Under the pieces are notes generated by a model. The model had not been told where the DNA came from, made no database searches, and saw only the letters and a list, made by a program, of their open reading frames with translations. Positions 25,505-34,784 of a DNA stretch of 64,000 bases are shown here, one piece after another (positions within the stretch are counted from its first letter, which is position 1; each line of letters begins with the position of its first letter). Source of the stretch: Thiorhodovibrio litoralis (GTDB taxonomy: Bacteria; Pseudomonadota; Gammaproteobacteria; Chromatiales; Chromatiaceae); the NCBI RefSeq assembly GCF_033954455.1, contig NZ_CP121473.1, positions 2,342,501 to 2,406,500 on the forward strand, in the 5' to 3' direction. The position numbers and the translations under genes were made by a program.

Positions 25505-26791
25505 TCAAAACAGCTCGATCTGGGGCCGCTCGTCAGTCGCCGCCCCGGCACCGACCACTGCGGCGTGGGCATTACGCTGACTGGACATCACATAGCGATC
25601 AAGATGTCCATCCAAGCGCTTCTTGAGGCTTGGCTGCACCGAGCCGTCCCATGCAGCATCGCCAAAACGATCCATGAGCGACTGCAAATGTTCGCCCAAC
25701 TCGCCAAGAGCGATTCCGACCTGTTCCAGACGTTGGCGGACCACATCCTGAAACTGAATATATCCCAGTGCGCCGGACAGGCGTGTGACGATTTCCTGAT
25801 TCCCCGTCTCCACCCCTTGAATCACCTCCAGCAGCAAGGCGCTCCCCTCGGCGAAACGCGCCTCCATGGCGCTGATGTCGGTGATAATCCGATGAATATG
25901 GTCGCTGTATTGCTTGCGGTCCCTGGCCTCGCGTGCCACGATAAGCTCTTTTTCCGTGCTCTTTGTCGCTGTATTGATCTTGTTGGCAATATCCTCGGCT
26001 GCGCGGGCGGTTTGGGTGGAGAGGGTTCGCACCTCATCCGCCACCACAGCAAAACCGCGTCCTGTCTCCCCCGCACGCGCCGCCTCGATGGCCGCATTGA
26101 GCGCCAGAAGATTGATCTGTCTGGCGATATCGGAAATTACCCCAACCAGCGGAGACAGCGCATCCACCTGCCCGGAGAGGTGTTCGATGCGCTCCAGGTT
26201 GCTGTCGAGCTCCGTCATCTGCTCGTTGAGATGATCGCTCAGAACGGCTATGACCTCTTTGTTATTGGCCACCTGCTGTTCCATGACCTCCGCCAGTTCC
26301 ATGCCGTTCGCCATGGAATGCCCGATCCGATCCATCTGCGCACGGGAGAGTCCATGCACCTGATTGATCTGCTCGATCACCGACATGACTCCCTGTTCGG
26401 TCTCTTGGACGGTACCTTCCATCTGTTTCCTCATGATGTCGAGGTAAGGTGAAACATGGCCGATTTCGTCCTTGACCAGGGCTTCCTGAATGGACACGCT
26501 TTCAAGTTGAGAGTGGCCTTCGTGAAGCAAGCGAATAAAGGCTTTCAGGTCCTGGCGCAGAAACACCCAGGCCAGGACTCCGCTCAATGCCAACACGGAC
26601 ACCGTGGATAAGAAGGTAGTGAGGGCGATCTCAGTGGCATAGCTCATGCCCAGCGGGATGAGAAAGAGATCGCGCAGCCAGGGCGAGATCACCCAAGCAA
26701 CCATTACGTTGATAGCAAGCGCTACCGCGGCGGCCACCATAAGCCTGGAACGCGCGCCGCGCAATGGCAGTTGAGCATCCACCGTTTGCAT
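25505..26791 (-). CDS. Membrane methyl-accepting chemotaxis protein without a sensory domain
   Basis: A 428-residue receptor. Two membrane helices near the N-terminus ([18 protein letters not shown] and the stretch ending [13 protein letters not shown]) are separated by only about 25 residues, so there is no periplasmic ligand domain. The signalling tip reads [15 protein letters not shown] followed by [12 protein letters not shown]. The tail has [12 protein letters not shown] and ends RPQIELF. ATG 26791 (MQTVDAQ) is chosen because AGGTGGG lies upstream; a GTG at 26803 directly after the cheY stop is the alternative. It probably senses the membrane or an internal signal through partner proteins. 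Confidence 0.88.
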   Translation of the reverse strand: MQTVDAQLPLRGARSRLMVAAAVALAINVMVAWVISPWLRDLFLIPLGMSYATEIALTTFLSTVSVLALSGVLAWVFLRQDLKAFIRLLHEGHSQLESVSIQEALVKDEIGHVSPYLDIMRKQMEGTVQETEQGVMSVIEQINQVHGLSRAQMDRIGHSMANGMELAEVMEQQVANNKEVIAVLSDHLNEQMTELDSNLERIEHLSGQVDALSPLVGVISDIARQINLLALNAAIEAARAGETGRGFAVVADEVRTLSTQTARAAEDIANKINTATKSTEKELIVAREARDRKQYSDHIHRIITDISAMEARFAEGSALLLEVIQGVETGNQEIVTRLSGALGYIQFQDVVRQRLEQVGIALGELGEHLQSLMDRFGDAAWDGSVQPSLKKRLDGHLDRYVMSSQRNAHAAVVGAGAATDERPQIELF

Positions 26792-26803
26792 TCCGATGCC
26801 CAC

Positions 26804-27178
26804 CTAGGCGCCCGGCAGCACTTGCTTGATCACCTTGACAAGGGCGGGGCCGTCGACGGGTTTCACCAGCCAGCCGGTGGCGCCCAGTTTCTTGCCCTCG
26901 TCGCGCTTGTCCGCCTGACTCTCGGTGGTCAGGGTCAGGATGGGCGTGAAGCGGAACCCAGGAAGCGCGCGCACGTTCTTGATGAGCTCGAATCCACCCA
27001 TGTTGGGCATGTTGATATCGGTAATGATGAGGTCGGGCTTCACGCCACCCTTAAGCTTGGCCAGTGCCTGCACGCCGTCTCCGGCCGTCTCGACATCGAA
27101 GCCGTTCATCTCCAGGGTCGTCTTGACGCTATAGACCATGGTGGCGGAGTCGTCCACAATCAGGATTTTCTTGGGCAT
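26804..27178 (-). CDS. cheY: CheY-like single-domain response regulator
   Basis: A 124-residue receiver: acidic pocket VDDS (8-11), phosphoacceptor Asp54 in LIITDINMPNMGG, the conserved threonine region LTLTTES and lysine in WLVKPVDGP. It lies between the small STAS-like gene and the membrane receptor. It is one of two CheY proteins in the operon. Either could bind the motor or act as a phosphate sink; the sequence does not decide. Confidence 0.9.
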   Translation of the reverse strand: MPKKILIVDDSATMVYSVKTTLEMNGFDVETAGDGVQALAKLKGGVKPDLIITDINMPNMGGFELIKNVRALPGFRFTPILTLTTESQADKRDEGKKLGATGWLVKPVDGPALVKVIKQVLPGA

Positions 27179-27195
27179 TCTTGTTTTCCTTCAGG

Positions 27196-27432
27196 CTACT
27201 CGAGCAAGGCGGATTCGAGCCAACTACGTAATCCAGCATCCTTGGGCCAAGCTTTGATGACAGGCTTGGCTGCCATCAAGACTTGCAGATTGGCAGGATG
27301 CAGATGGACGCAATCGGCCAAATTCACCTTGGCAGTCGGCTTCTTCTGCAACCATTCCAATAAAGTTTCGGCTTCCTCAACGGTCACAATGTCAAGAAAC
27401 ATGGCATGATTGCCTTTGAACTCAATGGGCAT
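27196..27432 (-). CDS. Small STAS-like protein of the chemotaxis operon
   Basis: A 78-residue protein starting at ATG 27432, which overlaps the cheA stop (TGATG) and has AAGGAGA upstream. The alternating pattern VNLADCVHLHPANLQVLMAA resembles the core strand-helix unit of STAS/anti-sigma-antagonist folds but lacks the usual phosphorylated serine, so the assignment is tentative. Position between CheA and CheY suggests a structural or adaptor role. Similar small genes occur beside cheA in related clusters, as I recall. Confidence 0.55.
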   Translation of the reverse strand: MPIEFKGNHAMFLDIVTVEEAETLLEWLQKKPTAKVNLADCVHLHPANLQVLMAAKPVIKAWPKDAGLRSWLESALLE

Positions 27433-30182
27433 CACAGAATCTCCTTGACATTGAGCACCATCAGCACCGAGCCATCGCCCATCAGCGCGGAACCGGAATA
27501 GGCAGACAGACTCGCCAGAACACCAGTCATGGGCTTGAGGATGATATCGACGGTCTCGCGGAAATCGTCCACCAAAAGGCCCAGGGTTTCATCGCCCAGT
27601 CGCACCACTAGCACCGCCAACTCGTCATCAGCGTTGGCCTTGTGCTGCGCCTGAATCCCGAGCAGGGTGTTGATCGACTTCAGCGGCACAATACGCCCGC
27701 GCAAGACCGTGGCCAGACTGCGTTTGATAGTGCGAATCGCAGACTGGGGCACTCGCACAGTTTCCACCACAGTGTCCATCGGGACACCGAAGGACTGATC
27801 ATCGGAGACCACGATCATGACGTTGGTCACGGCCATCGACAAAGGCACCGACAGCCGCAGTTGGGTCCCCTGCCCCAGAACACTGGTCAAGGTCATAGCG
27901 CCGTTGACCTTCTCCACAGCTGAGCGGACCACATCCATCCCCACCCCGCGTCCAGAGAGGTCCGACACCGTCTCTGCGGTCGATAAACCAGCGGCAAAGA
28001 CCAGATTCACAGCCTCCTGGTCGCTGATGCGCTCCAGCGTGGCCTCGTCGATGAGTCCCTTGGTATAGGCCTTGTGCTTGATGACATCGGGGTCGATGCC
28101 CTTGCCGTCGTCCTTGATCTCAATCACCACACGGTCGGATTCCTGGGTGGCACGCAGCGTCAGGGTGCCAGCCACTGGTTTGCCGGCAGCGGCGCGCACC
28201 TCGGGCGACTCGAACCCATGATCAAGACTGTTGCGCACGATATGCACCAACGGATCACCCAATGCCTCGATGATGTTCTTATCGGCCTCGGTGTCCTCCC
28301 CTTCCATGACCAGGTGCACATCCTTGCCGAGCTTGCGCGAGATGTCGCGCACCAGACGCGGGAAGCGCTGGAAAACAAAGGAAACGGGCATCATGCGCAC
28401 CTGCATGATAGCGTCCTGCATCTCCTCGGCGATGCGATTGATCACCGCGTAATGGCCCTTGATGTCGCGCGAGAGCTCACGCACCCCAAACACATCCTCA
28501 GCCCGTCCCGCCAAGTACGGCAGGCCATTCTTAGCCACAACCATCTCGCCGATCAGGTTCATCAGGCGGTCGATTTTGGTCTGATCGACCTTGAGGCTCT
28601 TGGGGCCGGCGATGGCATCCTCGGCGCGGCGACCGAATTTGACCCCGCCGCTCTCCCCTTCTGGCGCCGGTGTTGCCTGAGCAGCGGCTGGTGGAGCTTC
28701 GCTGGGCGCTGGAGCACTTTCTGTGGGAAGCTGAGGCGATACCGACGGATGCTCTGCGCCGGCTTCGGCAAGCACCGGAGCCATGGCGGGAAAGCGCGCA
28801 TCCAGCCAGGCCAGAAGGGCCGCGCCGCTGTTTGCCTCCAAGGCATCTCCGGTTGCCGCATCAAGCCCCGGCAGCGCCGCACTGTCGCCGCAGACGCGCA
28901 GGCAGCCGGACAGTGCGGCAGCGACGGACTGAATCCGACCAGGCAGCCAATCGGGATTGTCTGTCTGACTCAGAATGGTCCGTTGCGTGGCGACGACAGC
29001 CTCCAGCGCCTCAGCCTCCTCCGCAGACAAGGTGGCGACATCGTCGCGTTGAGTGCTGCCCTCTGCTGCGACAGCCCCGACGCCATCCCAAGCGGGCGGC
29101 TCGAAGGTACGCAATGACTCCAGGAGTGCGTCGAGAACGGCCGGGCTCTCTGGCTCGGTCTCCGGCTCAGTTTCCAGTACCAGCCGCAGCCAGCGCAGGG
29201 CCGAGGCGATCCAAAGATCGGGGTTGGAGAGTTCGAGCATGGTGCCGGCATTGCGAGCCAGGCCGTCAAGATCGCCGGCTCGCAACAGCTCCAATGCATC
29301 AGAGAGGAAGTCATCGTAGACCGGCCCACCATTGGTGTCGCCCTGGGGCAGAACCAGCGCGAGCCGGGCAACCGGTATAAGCCTTATCTGGTCCGCCACA
29401 TAGCGATAGTGTTCCTCCAGCGCGGCACGGGGTGCGGCGGTCAGCAGACTGAAATCCAGCAGGCAGGCATAGGCGTCCAGCTCGGCCAAGGGCGACCATG
29501 GGTCGCGTGCCTCAATGCCGCCCCACAGTAGTTCGGGGGTTTGGCGCACCAGAAAGAAGGGATCATCGCCCTGGTAAAAACATTGCTCCGACGGGGTGTA
29601 GACGAGCCAGTGCAGCGGATCACCCGCGCGGGCACGCCGATAAGCCTCCATGCGCGCGGTCTCGGGAATAGCGGCGAGCGGCAGTTGCGCGGATGCCTCG
29701 GGGTCCGGTTCTTTGCTCTCCACAGCCGTTGCGACATCGGGCGCGCCGGGCTTGCCTGGAGCCTGGCCGGAAGCCTGGTCAGGAGCCTGGCCGTCATCGG
29801 CTTGCATCAGCTCGCGCAGCGAGGCTCCCAGGCGTGCGGCATCCGTCCCGTGGGTTTTGCCCATGACACCGTCCGACTCAACTTCATCGCACAGCATGCC
29901 GACGAAATCCATCGCATCCAGGAGACGATCAGCCAGGAGCTGCGAGTAAGCCACCCGGCCGTTGCGCACCACATCCATCAGGTCTTCGCCGGCGTGCAGC
30001 ACCCGGGTCATTTCGGGAAAATCGAACAGACCACTGTTGCCCTTGAGGGTATGCACCAGACGAAACAGCTCATTCATCATGGCCGCGTCGCCGGGGGCGT
30101 TTTCCAACTCCATCAGCTTTTCGCTGATGCCTTGCAGAAAATCGCGCGCCTCCGACAGAAACTGTTCGAGCAATGGATTCAT
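27432..30182 (-). CDS. cheA: Chemotaxis histidine kinase CheA
   Basis: A 916-residue kinase. The Hpt (P1) domain has the phosphoacceptor His44 in RLVHTLKGNSG. A long variable region (about 130-520) rich in Ala, Glu and Pro replaces the usual short P2 and includes a poorly conserved segment of about 250 residues. P3 dimerisation starts near KVDQTKIDRLMNLIGEMVV. P4 ATPase has LVHIVRNSLDHGFE, DDGKGID and DLSGRGVGMDVV. The P5 CheW-like regulatory domain ends the protein. It overlaps cheY upstream by four bases. It is longer than E. coli CheA (about 650 residues) because of the middle region. Confidence 0.93.
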   Translation of the reverse strand: MNPLLEQFLSEARDFLQGISEKLMELENAPGDAAMMNELFRLVHTLKGNSGLFDFPEMTRVLHAGEDLMDVVRNGRVAYSQLLADRLLDAMDFVGMLCDEVESDGVMGKTHGTDAARLGASLRELMQADDGQAPDQASGQAPGKPGAPDVATAVESKEPDPEASAQLPLAAIPETARMEAYRRARAGDPLHWLVYTPSEQCFYQGDDPFFLVRQTPELLWGGIEARDPWSPLAELDAYACLLDFSLLTAAPRAALEEHYRYVADQIRLIPVARLALVLPQGDTNGGPVYDDFLSDALELLRAGDLDGLARNAGTMLELSNPDLWIASALRWLRLVLETEPETEPESPAVLDALLESLRTFEPPAWDGVGAVAAEGSTQRDDVATLSAEEAEALEAVVATQRTILSQTDNPDWLPGRIQSVAAALSGCLRVCGDSAALPGLDAATGDALEANSGAALLAWLDARFPAMAPVLAEAGAEHPSVSPQLPTESAPAPSEAPPAAAQATPAPEGESGGVKFGRRAEDAIAGPKSLKVDQTKIDRLMNLIGEMVVAKNGLPYLAGRAEDVFGVRELSRDIKGHYAVINRIAEEMQDAIMQVRMMPVSFVFQRFPRLVRDISRKLGKDVHLVMEGEDTEADKNIIEALGDPLVHIVRNSLDHGFESPEVRAAAGKPVAGTLTLRATQESDRVVIEIKDDGKGIDPDVIKHKAYTKGLIDEATLERISDQEAVNLVFAAGLSTAETVSDLSGRGVGMDVVRSAVEKVNGAMTLTSVLGQGTQLRLSVPLSMAVTNVMIVVSDDQSFGVPMDTVVETVRVPQSAIRTIKRSLATVLRGRIVPLKSINTLLGIQAQHKANADDELAVLVVRLGDETLGLLVDDFRETVDIILKPMTGVLASLSAYSGSALMGDGSVLMVLNVKEIL

Positions 30183-30550
30183 TGCGCCACCTCCCCCAAG
30201 AGCACCCGGACCTGGGCCAAGAGCTGATCGGGCTTGACCGGTTTGATCACATAGAGGTTGGCGCCGGCGGCATAGGCGCGTTGCTCATCGGCAGGCTGTG
30301 CCTCGGTGGAGATCATGATGGCCGGCACCTGCGGCAGATCGCCGCTGCGCAGTTCGTGCAGAAAACCATAGCCATCCAATTTAGGCATGTTAATGTCCAC
30401 CAGATAGAGATCGAAGCTCGACTGCAAGGCTTTTTCCAGTGCCTCAATGCCGTTCATCGCCTCCTCCACGGCGAAATTCGCCGTTTCGAGAATCCGGCGG
30501 TGATACAAGCGCACTGTCGCCGCATCATCGATAATCAGAATGCGCTTCAT
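30179..30550 (-). CDS. cheY: CheY-like single-domain response regulator
   Basis: A 123-residue receiver: IIDDA at the acidic pocket, phosphoacceptor Asp52 in LYLVDINMPKLDG, IMISTEA and the conserved lysine in YVIKPVKPDQ. Its start overlaps the cheR stop, and its stop overlaps the cheA start, each by four bases, so the three are translationally coupled. It is the more divergent of the two CheY proteins. Confidence 0.9.
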   Translation of the reverse strand: MKRILIIDDAATVRLYHRRILETANFAVEEAMNGIEALEKALQSSFDLYLVDINMPKLDGYGFLHELRSGDLPQVPAIMISTEAQPADEQRAYAAGANLYVIKPVKPDQLLAQVRVLLGEVAQ

Positions 30551-31407
30551 GACGTCTCCAGTGGCCTTTGATAGACGATGGCCTCAGGGAATTTCCGCAC
30601 CTTGTAAAGTGACGAACTGCGGCTCATGGATTCCGAATGACCAAGACAAACAAAGCCGCCTGGCTTCAAAGCGTCATAAAAGGTCTCAGTCGCCGTTTTG
30701 CGTGAGACATCGTCGAAATAGATCAGCAGGTTGCGGCAGAAGATCACGTCAAAGTCGCGATAACCCCGGGTATCGCCGCGCTCGGAGACATTGACCCGAG
30801 TGAACTCCACCGACTCACGCAGATCATCACAAATCTGATAGCCGTCAGCCTGGCGGCGAAAATACCGCTGCAGGTATTTGGCCGGCAAATGCTGCACCGA
30901 GCGGATTGAATAAAGCCCCTCACGGGCGCGAGCGAGAATTCGGGTATCAATGTCGGACGCAACGATTTCGACATCCCAGTGATTGATTCCTGGCCAGCGC
31001 TCCAAAAGATAAATAGCAATGGAATAAGGTTCCTCGCCGGAGGAAGATGGAACCACCCAGATACGGATGGCGCGCTGATCGCGTTTGCGCGCGACGATCT
31101 CCGGCAGCAGTGAATCGACCAAACACTGAAACTGATACTCTTCACGGAAAAAATAGGTTTCATTGACCGTCATCAGATTGGTCAATAACTGCACTTCATC
31201 GCTGCTCGCCTGAAAGCGCAGCAAGGTGAAATAACTGCGAAAGGTGCCGCTGTCCGTGGCTTCAATGCGCTCCACTAACCGCTTATCGACGAAATAGCGC
31301 TTGGATGCATCAAACTGGATGCCGGTCTTGCGATAGAAAAACTCCCGAAACTTCTGGAAATCCTCGTCGCTGATCCGGATATTGGCCGGCGCCGGATCAG
31401 GCTTCAC
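30547..31407 (-). CDS. cheR: Chemoreceptor methyltransferase CheR
   Basis: A 286-residue SAM-dependent glutamate methyltransferase for receptor adaptation. Landmarks: FYRKTGIQFDASKRYFVDKR in the N-terminal helical domain, LMTVNETYFFRE, the SAM site SSSGEEPYSIAI (usually CSTGEEPYS; here SSS), ASDIDTRILARAREG, FDVIFCRNLLIYFD and PGGFVCLGHSES. It starts inside the end of the HEAT-repeat gene (11-base overlap). Paired with CheB in the same operon. Confidence 0.93.
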   Translation of the reverse strand: MKPDPAPANIRISDEDFQKFREFFYRKTGIQFDASKRYFVDKRLVERIEATDSGTFRSYFTLLRFQASSDEVQLLTNLMTVNETYFFREEYQFQCLVDSLLPEIVARKRDQRAIRIWVVPSSSGEEPYSIAIYLLERWPGINHWDVEIVASDIDTRILARAREGLYSIRSVQHLPAKYLQRYFRRQADGYQICDDLRESVEFTRVNVSERGDTRGYRDFDVIFCRNLLIYFDDVSRKTATETFYDALKPGGFVCLGHSESMSRSSSLYKVRKFPEAIVYQRPLETS

Positions 31408-32020
31408 GAAGACGCCCTAGCGCCAGGTCGGTCGCAAAGCGGATGTATGGCTCGTCGGCAAAGCGCACCTGAAGGCGCAACAGGCTCTCGCGGGCTGACA
31501 CCGTCCCGACCTCACCGAGCAGATCCACTGCCGTGCCGCAAACATTGACATGGGAGTCGCGATCAATGACCTCGATCAGCCAGGTCTCCACCTCCGGATG
31601 ACAGAGGGATTCCAGAATATTGACCGCGAAGATCCGGACATCCGGATCGGAGTCGGCGAGCAATCCACGCATCATGGGCGCCACCGCGTCCGGCAGTTTC
31701 TGCATGGCCTCAATGGCCTCGTTGCGCAGCGCCGGTTCCTCGCTGCGCAGGCAGTCGACGAGACCCGCTACCGCTGTGGCGTCGCCCAGGCTGGTCAGGG
31801 TCGTAAGAATGACTTCCCGAACGGAAACATCCGCTTCTTGTTTGAGACGCGCCACCAACGCAGGCGCGGCATCCGGGCAATCGACCAGATCACGCGCCGC
31901 CCAACGCCGGGCGGTCGGGTCAGACGCCGCCAGCTGCACCATCAGACTCGCGCAATCACGGCCCGCCTGACGTGCATCGACGGTGATAGGCTCGTCTGTT
32001 TGGGTTTTGACGAGAGCCAT
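31397..32020 (-). CDS. HEAT-repeat protein of the chemotaxis operon
   Basis: A 207-residue protein made mostly of HEAT/armadillo-like helical pairs of about 31 residues: DPTARRWAARDLVDCP, DVSVREVILTTLTSLGD, EPALRNEAIEAMQKLPD, DPDVRIFAVNILESL and DSHVNVCGTAVDLLGEVG. Such repeats bind proteins and are not part of the standard Che set. ATG 32020 (MALVKTQTDEP) is ten bases after the cheB stop. The first residues MALVK also begin the soluble receptor (MALVKHSS). Its place between cheB and cheR suggests an adaptor for the adaptation enzymes or for a receiver; the function is unknown. Confidence 0.82.
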   Translation of the reverse strand: MALVKTQTDEPITVDARQAGRDCASLMVQLAASDPTARRWAARDLVDCPDAAPALVARLKQEADVSVREVILTTLTSLGDATAVAGLVDCLRSEEPALRNEAIEAMQKLPDAVAPMMRGLLADSDPDVRIFAVNILESLCHPEVETWLIEVIDRDSHVNVCGTAVDLLGEVGTVSARESLLRLQVRFADEPYIRFATDLALGRLREA

Positions 32021-32030
32021 GATCGAAGCC

Positions 32031-33095
32031 TCAACGCCCCGCCCAGGTATTAACCTGCGCGGCGATCTTCTCCGCATGCAGCACCAGGCTGGCACCACCG
32101 CGCGCGATCAGTTCCGCTGGCATCCCAAAGACCACAGAAGATTCCTCGGATTCGGCGATGGTGCGCCCGCCGCGCGCTTTTATCTCGGCGAAGGCATCGG
32201 CGCCGTCATAGCCCATGCCTGTCAGTAGGATGCCGATGACCCGCGCGGGGTCGCAATGCTCCAGCACCGAGCGACCCAAGAGCTCGACCGAGGGGTGCCA
32301 GAGAAAGTCGTGATTCTCGGGCTTGGAGAGGACTGTCAGGCACCCGCCGCGCTGACCCACCACCATGTCGGCGCCGCCCTTGCCGATGTAGATGGTGCCC
32401 GGCTCGACCGGCATGGGACGCGCGACCTCCACGACATTCAGGGTGCAGAGCCCGTTCATGCGCTGAGCGAAGGGGAGCGTGAAGGACGCGGGCATGTGTT
32501 GAGACACCAGAACCGGCCAAGGGAAATCTGCCGGCAAGCGCGGCAGGATGTCCTCCAGAGTGCGCGGGCCGCCGGTCGAGACGCCAATCACCACCAGCCC
32601 CTCGCCCGCCACGCCGCGACGCACGGCAAGCGGTCGCGGGGCCGGTTTCGCCTGCTCCTGACGCAAGCGGTTACTGACCGTCCGAGCTGTCCTGGATTTG
32701 AGTCGGGCACCTGCCGCAGCGCGCACTTTAGCCACCAGTTCAGCGCTGATCTCGTCGATAGAGAGCGAAATGGTGCCGCCCGGTTTGGCCAGATAGTCCA
32801 CGGCCCCTAGATTGAGCGCCTCGAAGGTCGCCAGCGCCCCCTGCTCGGTGAGCGAGGACACCATGACCACCGGCACCGGCCGCTCTGCCATTATCAGCGA
32901 TAGTGCTGTGATGCCGTCCATCTCCGGCATGTTGATATCGAGCGTCACCACGTCCGGCTCGAAGGCGCGATTCTCCTCGACCGCCTCCTGGCCGTTGCGC
33001 GCCTGACGAATCTCAAAGTCTCCCTCTGCCTGGAAGACATTGGCCAACTGACGGCGCATCAGCGCCGAATCGTCAACAAGCAGCAGCTTAATCAT
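32031..33095 (-). CDS. cheB: Receptor methylesterase/deamidase CheB
   Basis: A 354-residue response regulator with an N-terminal receiver (VDDS, phosphoacceptor Asp53 in VTLDINMPEMDG, YLAKPGG) joined by a basic linker to the methylesterase domain. Catalytic residues are visible: Ser173 in VIGVSTGGPRTL, His200 in VSQHMPASF, and the aspartate in LLTGMGYDGADAF. Its start overlaps the triple-CheW gene by four bases. It removes receptor methyl groups and, with CheR, gives this system its own adaptation. Confidence 0.94.
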   Translation of the reverse strand: MIKLLLVDDSALMRRQLANVFQAEGDFEIRQARNGQEAVEENRAFEPDVVTLDINMPEMDGITALSLIMAERPVPVVMVSSLTEQGALATFEALNLGAVDYLAKPGGTISLSIDEISAELVAKVRAAAGARLKSRTARTVSNRLRQEQAKPAPRPLAVRRGVAGEGLVVIGVSTGGPRTLEDILPRLPADFPWPVLVSQHMPASFTLPFAQRMNGLCTLNVVEVARPMPVEPGTIYIGKGGADMVVGQRGGCLTVLSKPENHDFLWHPSVELLGRSVLEHCDPARVIGILLTGMGYDGADAFAEIKARGGRTIAESEESSVVFGMPAELIARGGASLVLHAEKIAAQVNTWAGR

Positions 33096-34774
33096 GCGGA
33101 CAAGGCCGCCAGGTCGGCCAGCTCAGGTCCCCGCACCAACTGCGTGGGATCAATCAACTGCACCAGACGCTGCTGCTTTTCAAGGTTCGCCATGCGCGCG
33201 AGGAGTTGTGATTGCTCGCTGGACAATTGCGGCGCCGGTTCGATGGCGGTTTTGGGAATCTTGAGCACCTCAGCCACCGAATCCACAATGAAGCCGGTGC
33301 GCGCGCCTTCGATCAGAAACACCATGACACGTTGGCGGTCCGTGCGCTCCACGCTCTGCAAGCCCAGGCGTCGGCGCAGATCGATCACCGGAAGGACAGT
33401 CCCGCGCAGGTTGATGACCCCCTCGACGAAGGCCGGCGCCTTGGGCACATGAGTCAATTCATCTGGGACACGCACGATCTCCTGCACGCTCTCAATCGGC
33501 ACACCGAACTCCTCCTTGTCGAGGCGGAACACCACGACCTGCTCATCATCGTCGGCGCTTTCCTCGTCAGAATCCTCAACATCGGCTCGCTCGTCCTCAG
33601 TCATGCTATCCACGGTGGTCAAGGCCTCCTTGATGGCTGAATGACGGAAAAGGTTGTCGGTGGAGATGATCGAGACCAGGCGCTTGCCGCCGTCGAGCCG
33701 ACAGATATCGGAGATGTCGGCCATATCCCCGTCGCGCGCCAAGAGACCAGGCATGGCCTCGACCTCGGCCTTGGCGACTCGCAGGACTTCGTTGACGCTG
33801 TCCATCACCAGGCCGACCGAGGTCCCGCCCAGCGACACCACCACGATGCGGCTATGTTCGTCCGCCTCCTGCGGCGGCAGCGCGAACATCCGGCGCAGAC
33901 TCACCAGGGGCAGCAGCCGATTGCGGAGGCTCATGACACCCAACACATGTTGCTCCGAGCGCGGCACCTGCACGATATGCTCGGGCACCTGCACGATCTC
34001 CTGAACATTCTCGATGGCGATGGCGTACTCCTGCCCGGCGACATCGAAGCTCACCAGTTGCAGCTCGTCGCTGTCCTCTTCCTCTTCGGTTTCGGCCTGC
34101 CTGGAAAGCCCCGCCGTCATTCCTGCGGACTTGGCCAGCTTGGCGATGTCCGCGAACTCCCGGCTAATGAGTTGAGCGAAGTCCAGCACCATAATCATGG
34201 CGTGACCGCCCACGTCCTTGATGAGACCGGACAGCAGTTGGGTATCCACAGTGCTGCTGATGGAGCCGACCGCCTCGATTTTGGCCGGCTCCACGCCTAT
34301 CACGCTGGCAACCCGGTCGACCACAAAGCCTAGGGGCTGGCCAATGTCGATCACCAAGGCGCGGGTGGTGTCATCATGCTCTCGCTCAGGCAGTCCGAAC
34401 AGATGGCGCAGCGCGATGATCGGCAACACCTTGCCACGCAGGTTGGCCAAGCCTTGCAGACTGGGTGGAGCCAATGGCACCCGGACCACCTCCGGTACGC
34501 GGATGATCTCTTGCACCGGGGCCATGTCGACGGCGAAGACCTCCTCGCCGACGACGAAGGTGACGAACTGGCGGATGTCGCTGACCTGCTCATCGAGGTC
34601 ATCATCCAGTGGCACCCCATCGCGTCCTTGCTTGCTTTGCCCTTGGCTGCTTTGCCCTTGCCTGCTTTTAGGGGGGGAGTCCTTGGGGTTTTCCGTCAGG
34701 GTCTCTGGTCCAATTTGTTCTGGTCCAATTTTTTTTTCTGGGCGAATCTCTGGAGGGGGAGTCTCTATCGTCAT
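33092..34774 (-). CDS. cheW: Triple-domain CheW scaffold protein
   Basis: A 560-residue coupling protein containing three full CheW domains (about 65-200, 226-365, 410-550). Each has the CheW pattern: EVFAVDMAPVQEIIRVPEV then LANLRGKVLPIIALR, EYAIAIENVQEIVQVPEHI then SLRNRLLPLVSLR, and EFGVPIESVQEIVRVPDEL then NLRGTVLPVIDLRRRLGL. Acidic linkers (EEEEDSDE, EDSDEESADDDE) separate them. The N-terminus is low complexity, with a GQSSQGQSKQG repeat. Ordinary CheW is about 160 residues with one domain. Multi-CheW proteins could join several receptor-kinase units. No single-domain CheW is present here. Confidence 0.93.
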   Translation of the reverse strand: MTIETPPPEIRPEKKIGPEQIGPETLTENPKDSPPKSRQGQSSQGQSKQGRDGVPLDDDLDEQVSDIRQFVTFVVGEEVFAVDMAPVQEIIRVPEVVRVPLAPPSLQGLANLRGKVLPIIALRHLFGLPEREHDDTTRALVIDIGQPLGFVVDRVASVIGVEPAKIEAVGSISSTVDTQLLSGLIKDVGGHAMIMVLDFAQLISREFADIAKLAKSAGMTAGLSRQAETEEEEDSDELQLVSFDVAGQEYAIAIENVQEIVQVPEHIVQVPRSEQHVLGVMSLRNRLLPLVSLRRMFALPPQEADEHSRIVVVSLGGTSVGLVMDSVNEVLRVAKAEVEAMPGLLARDGDMADISDICRLDGGKRLVSIISTDNLFRHSAIKEALTTVDSMTEDERADVEDSDEESADDDEQVVVFRLDKEEFGVPIESVQEIVRVPDELTHVPKAPAFVEGVINLRGTVLPVIDLRRRLGLQSVERTDRQRVMVFLIEGARTGFIVDSVAEVLKIPKTAIEPAPQLSSEQSQLLARMANLEKQQRLVQLIDPTQLVRGPELADLAALSA

Positions 34775-34784
34775 GATCGCACCC

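Noticed and set aside
25301-26452. Plus-strand frame of 383 codons across parA and the receptor
   Set aside because: It crosses two clear minus-strand genes and reads as a low-information His/Arg-rich chain.
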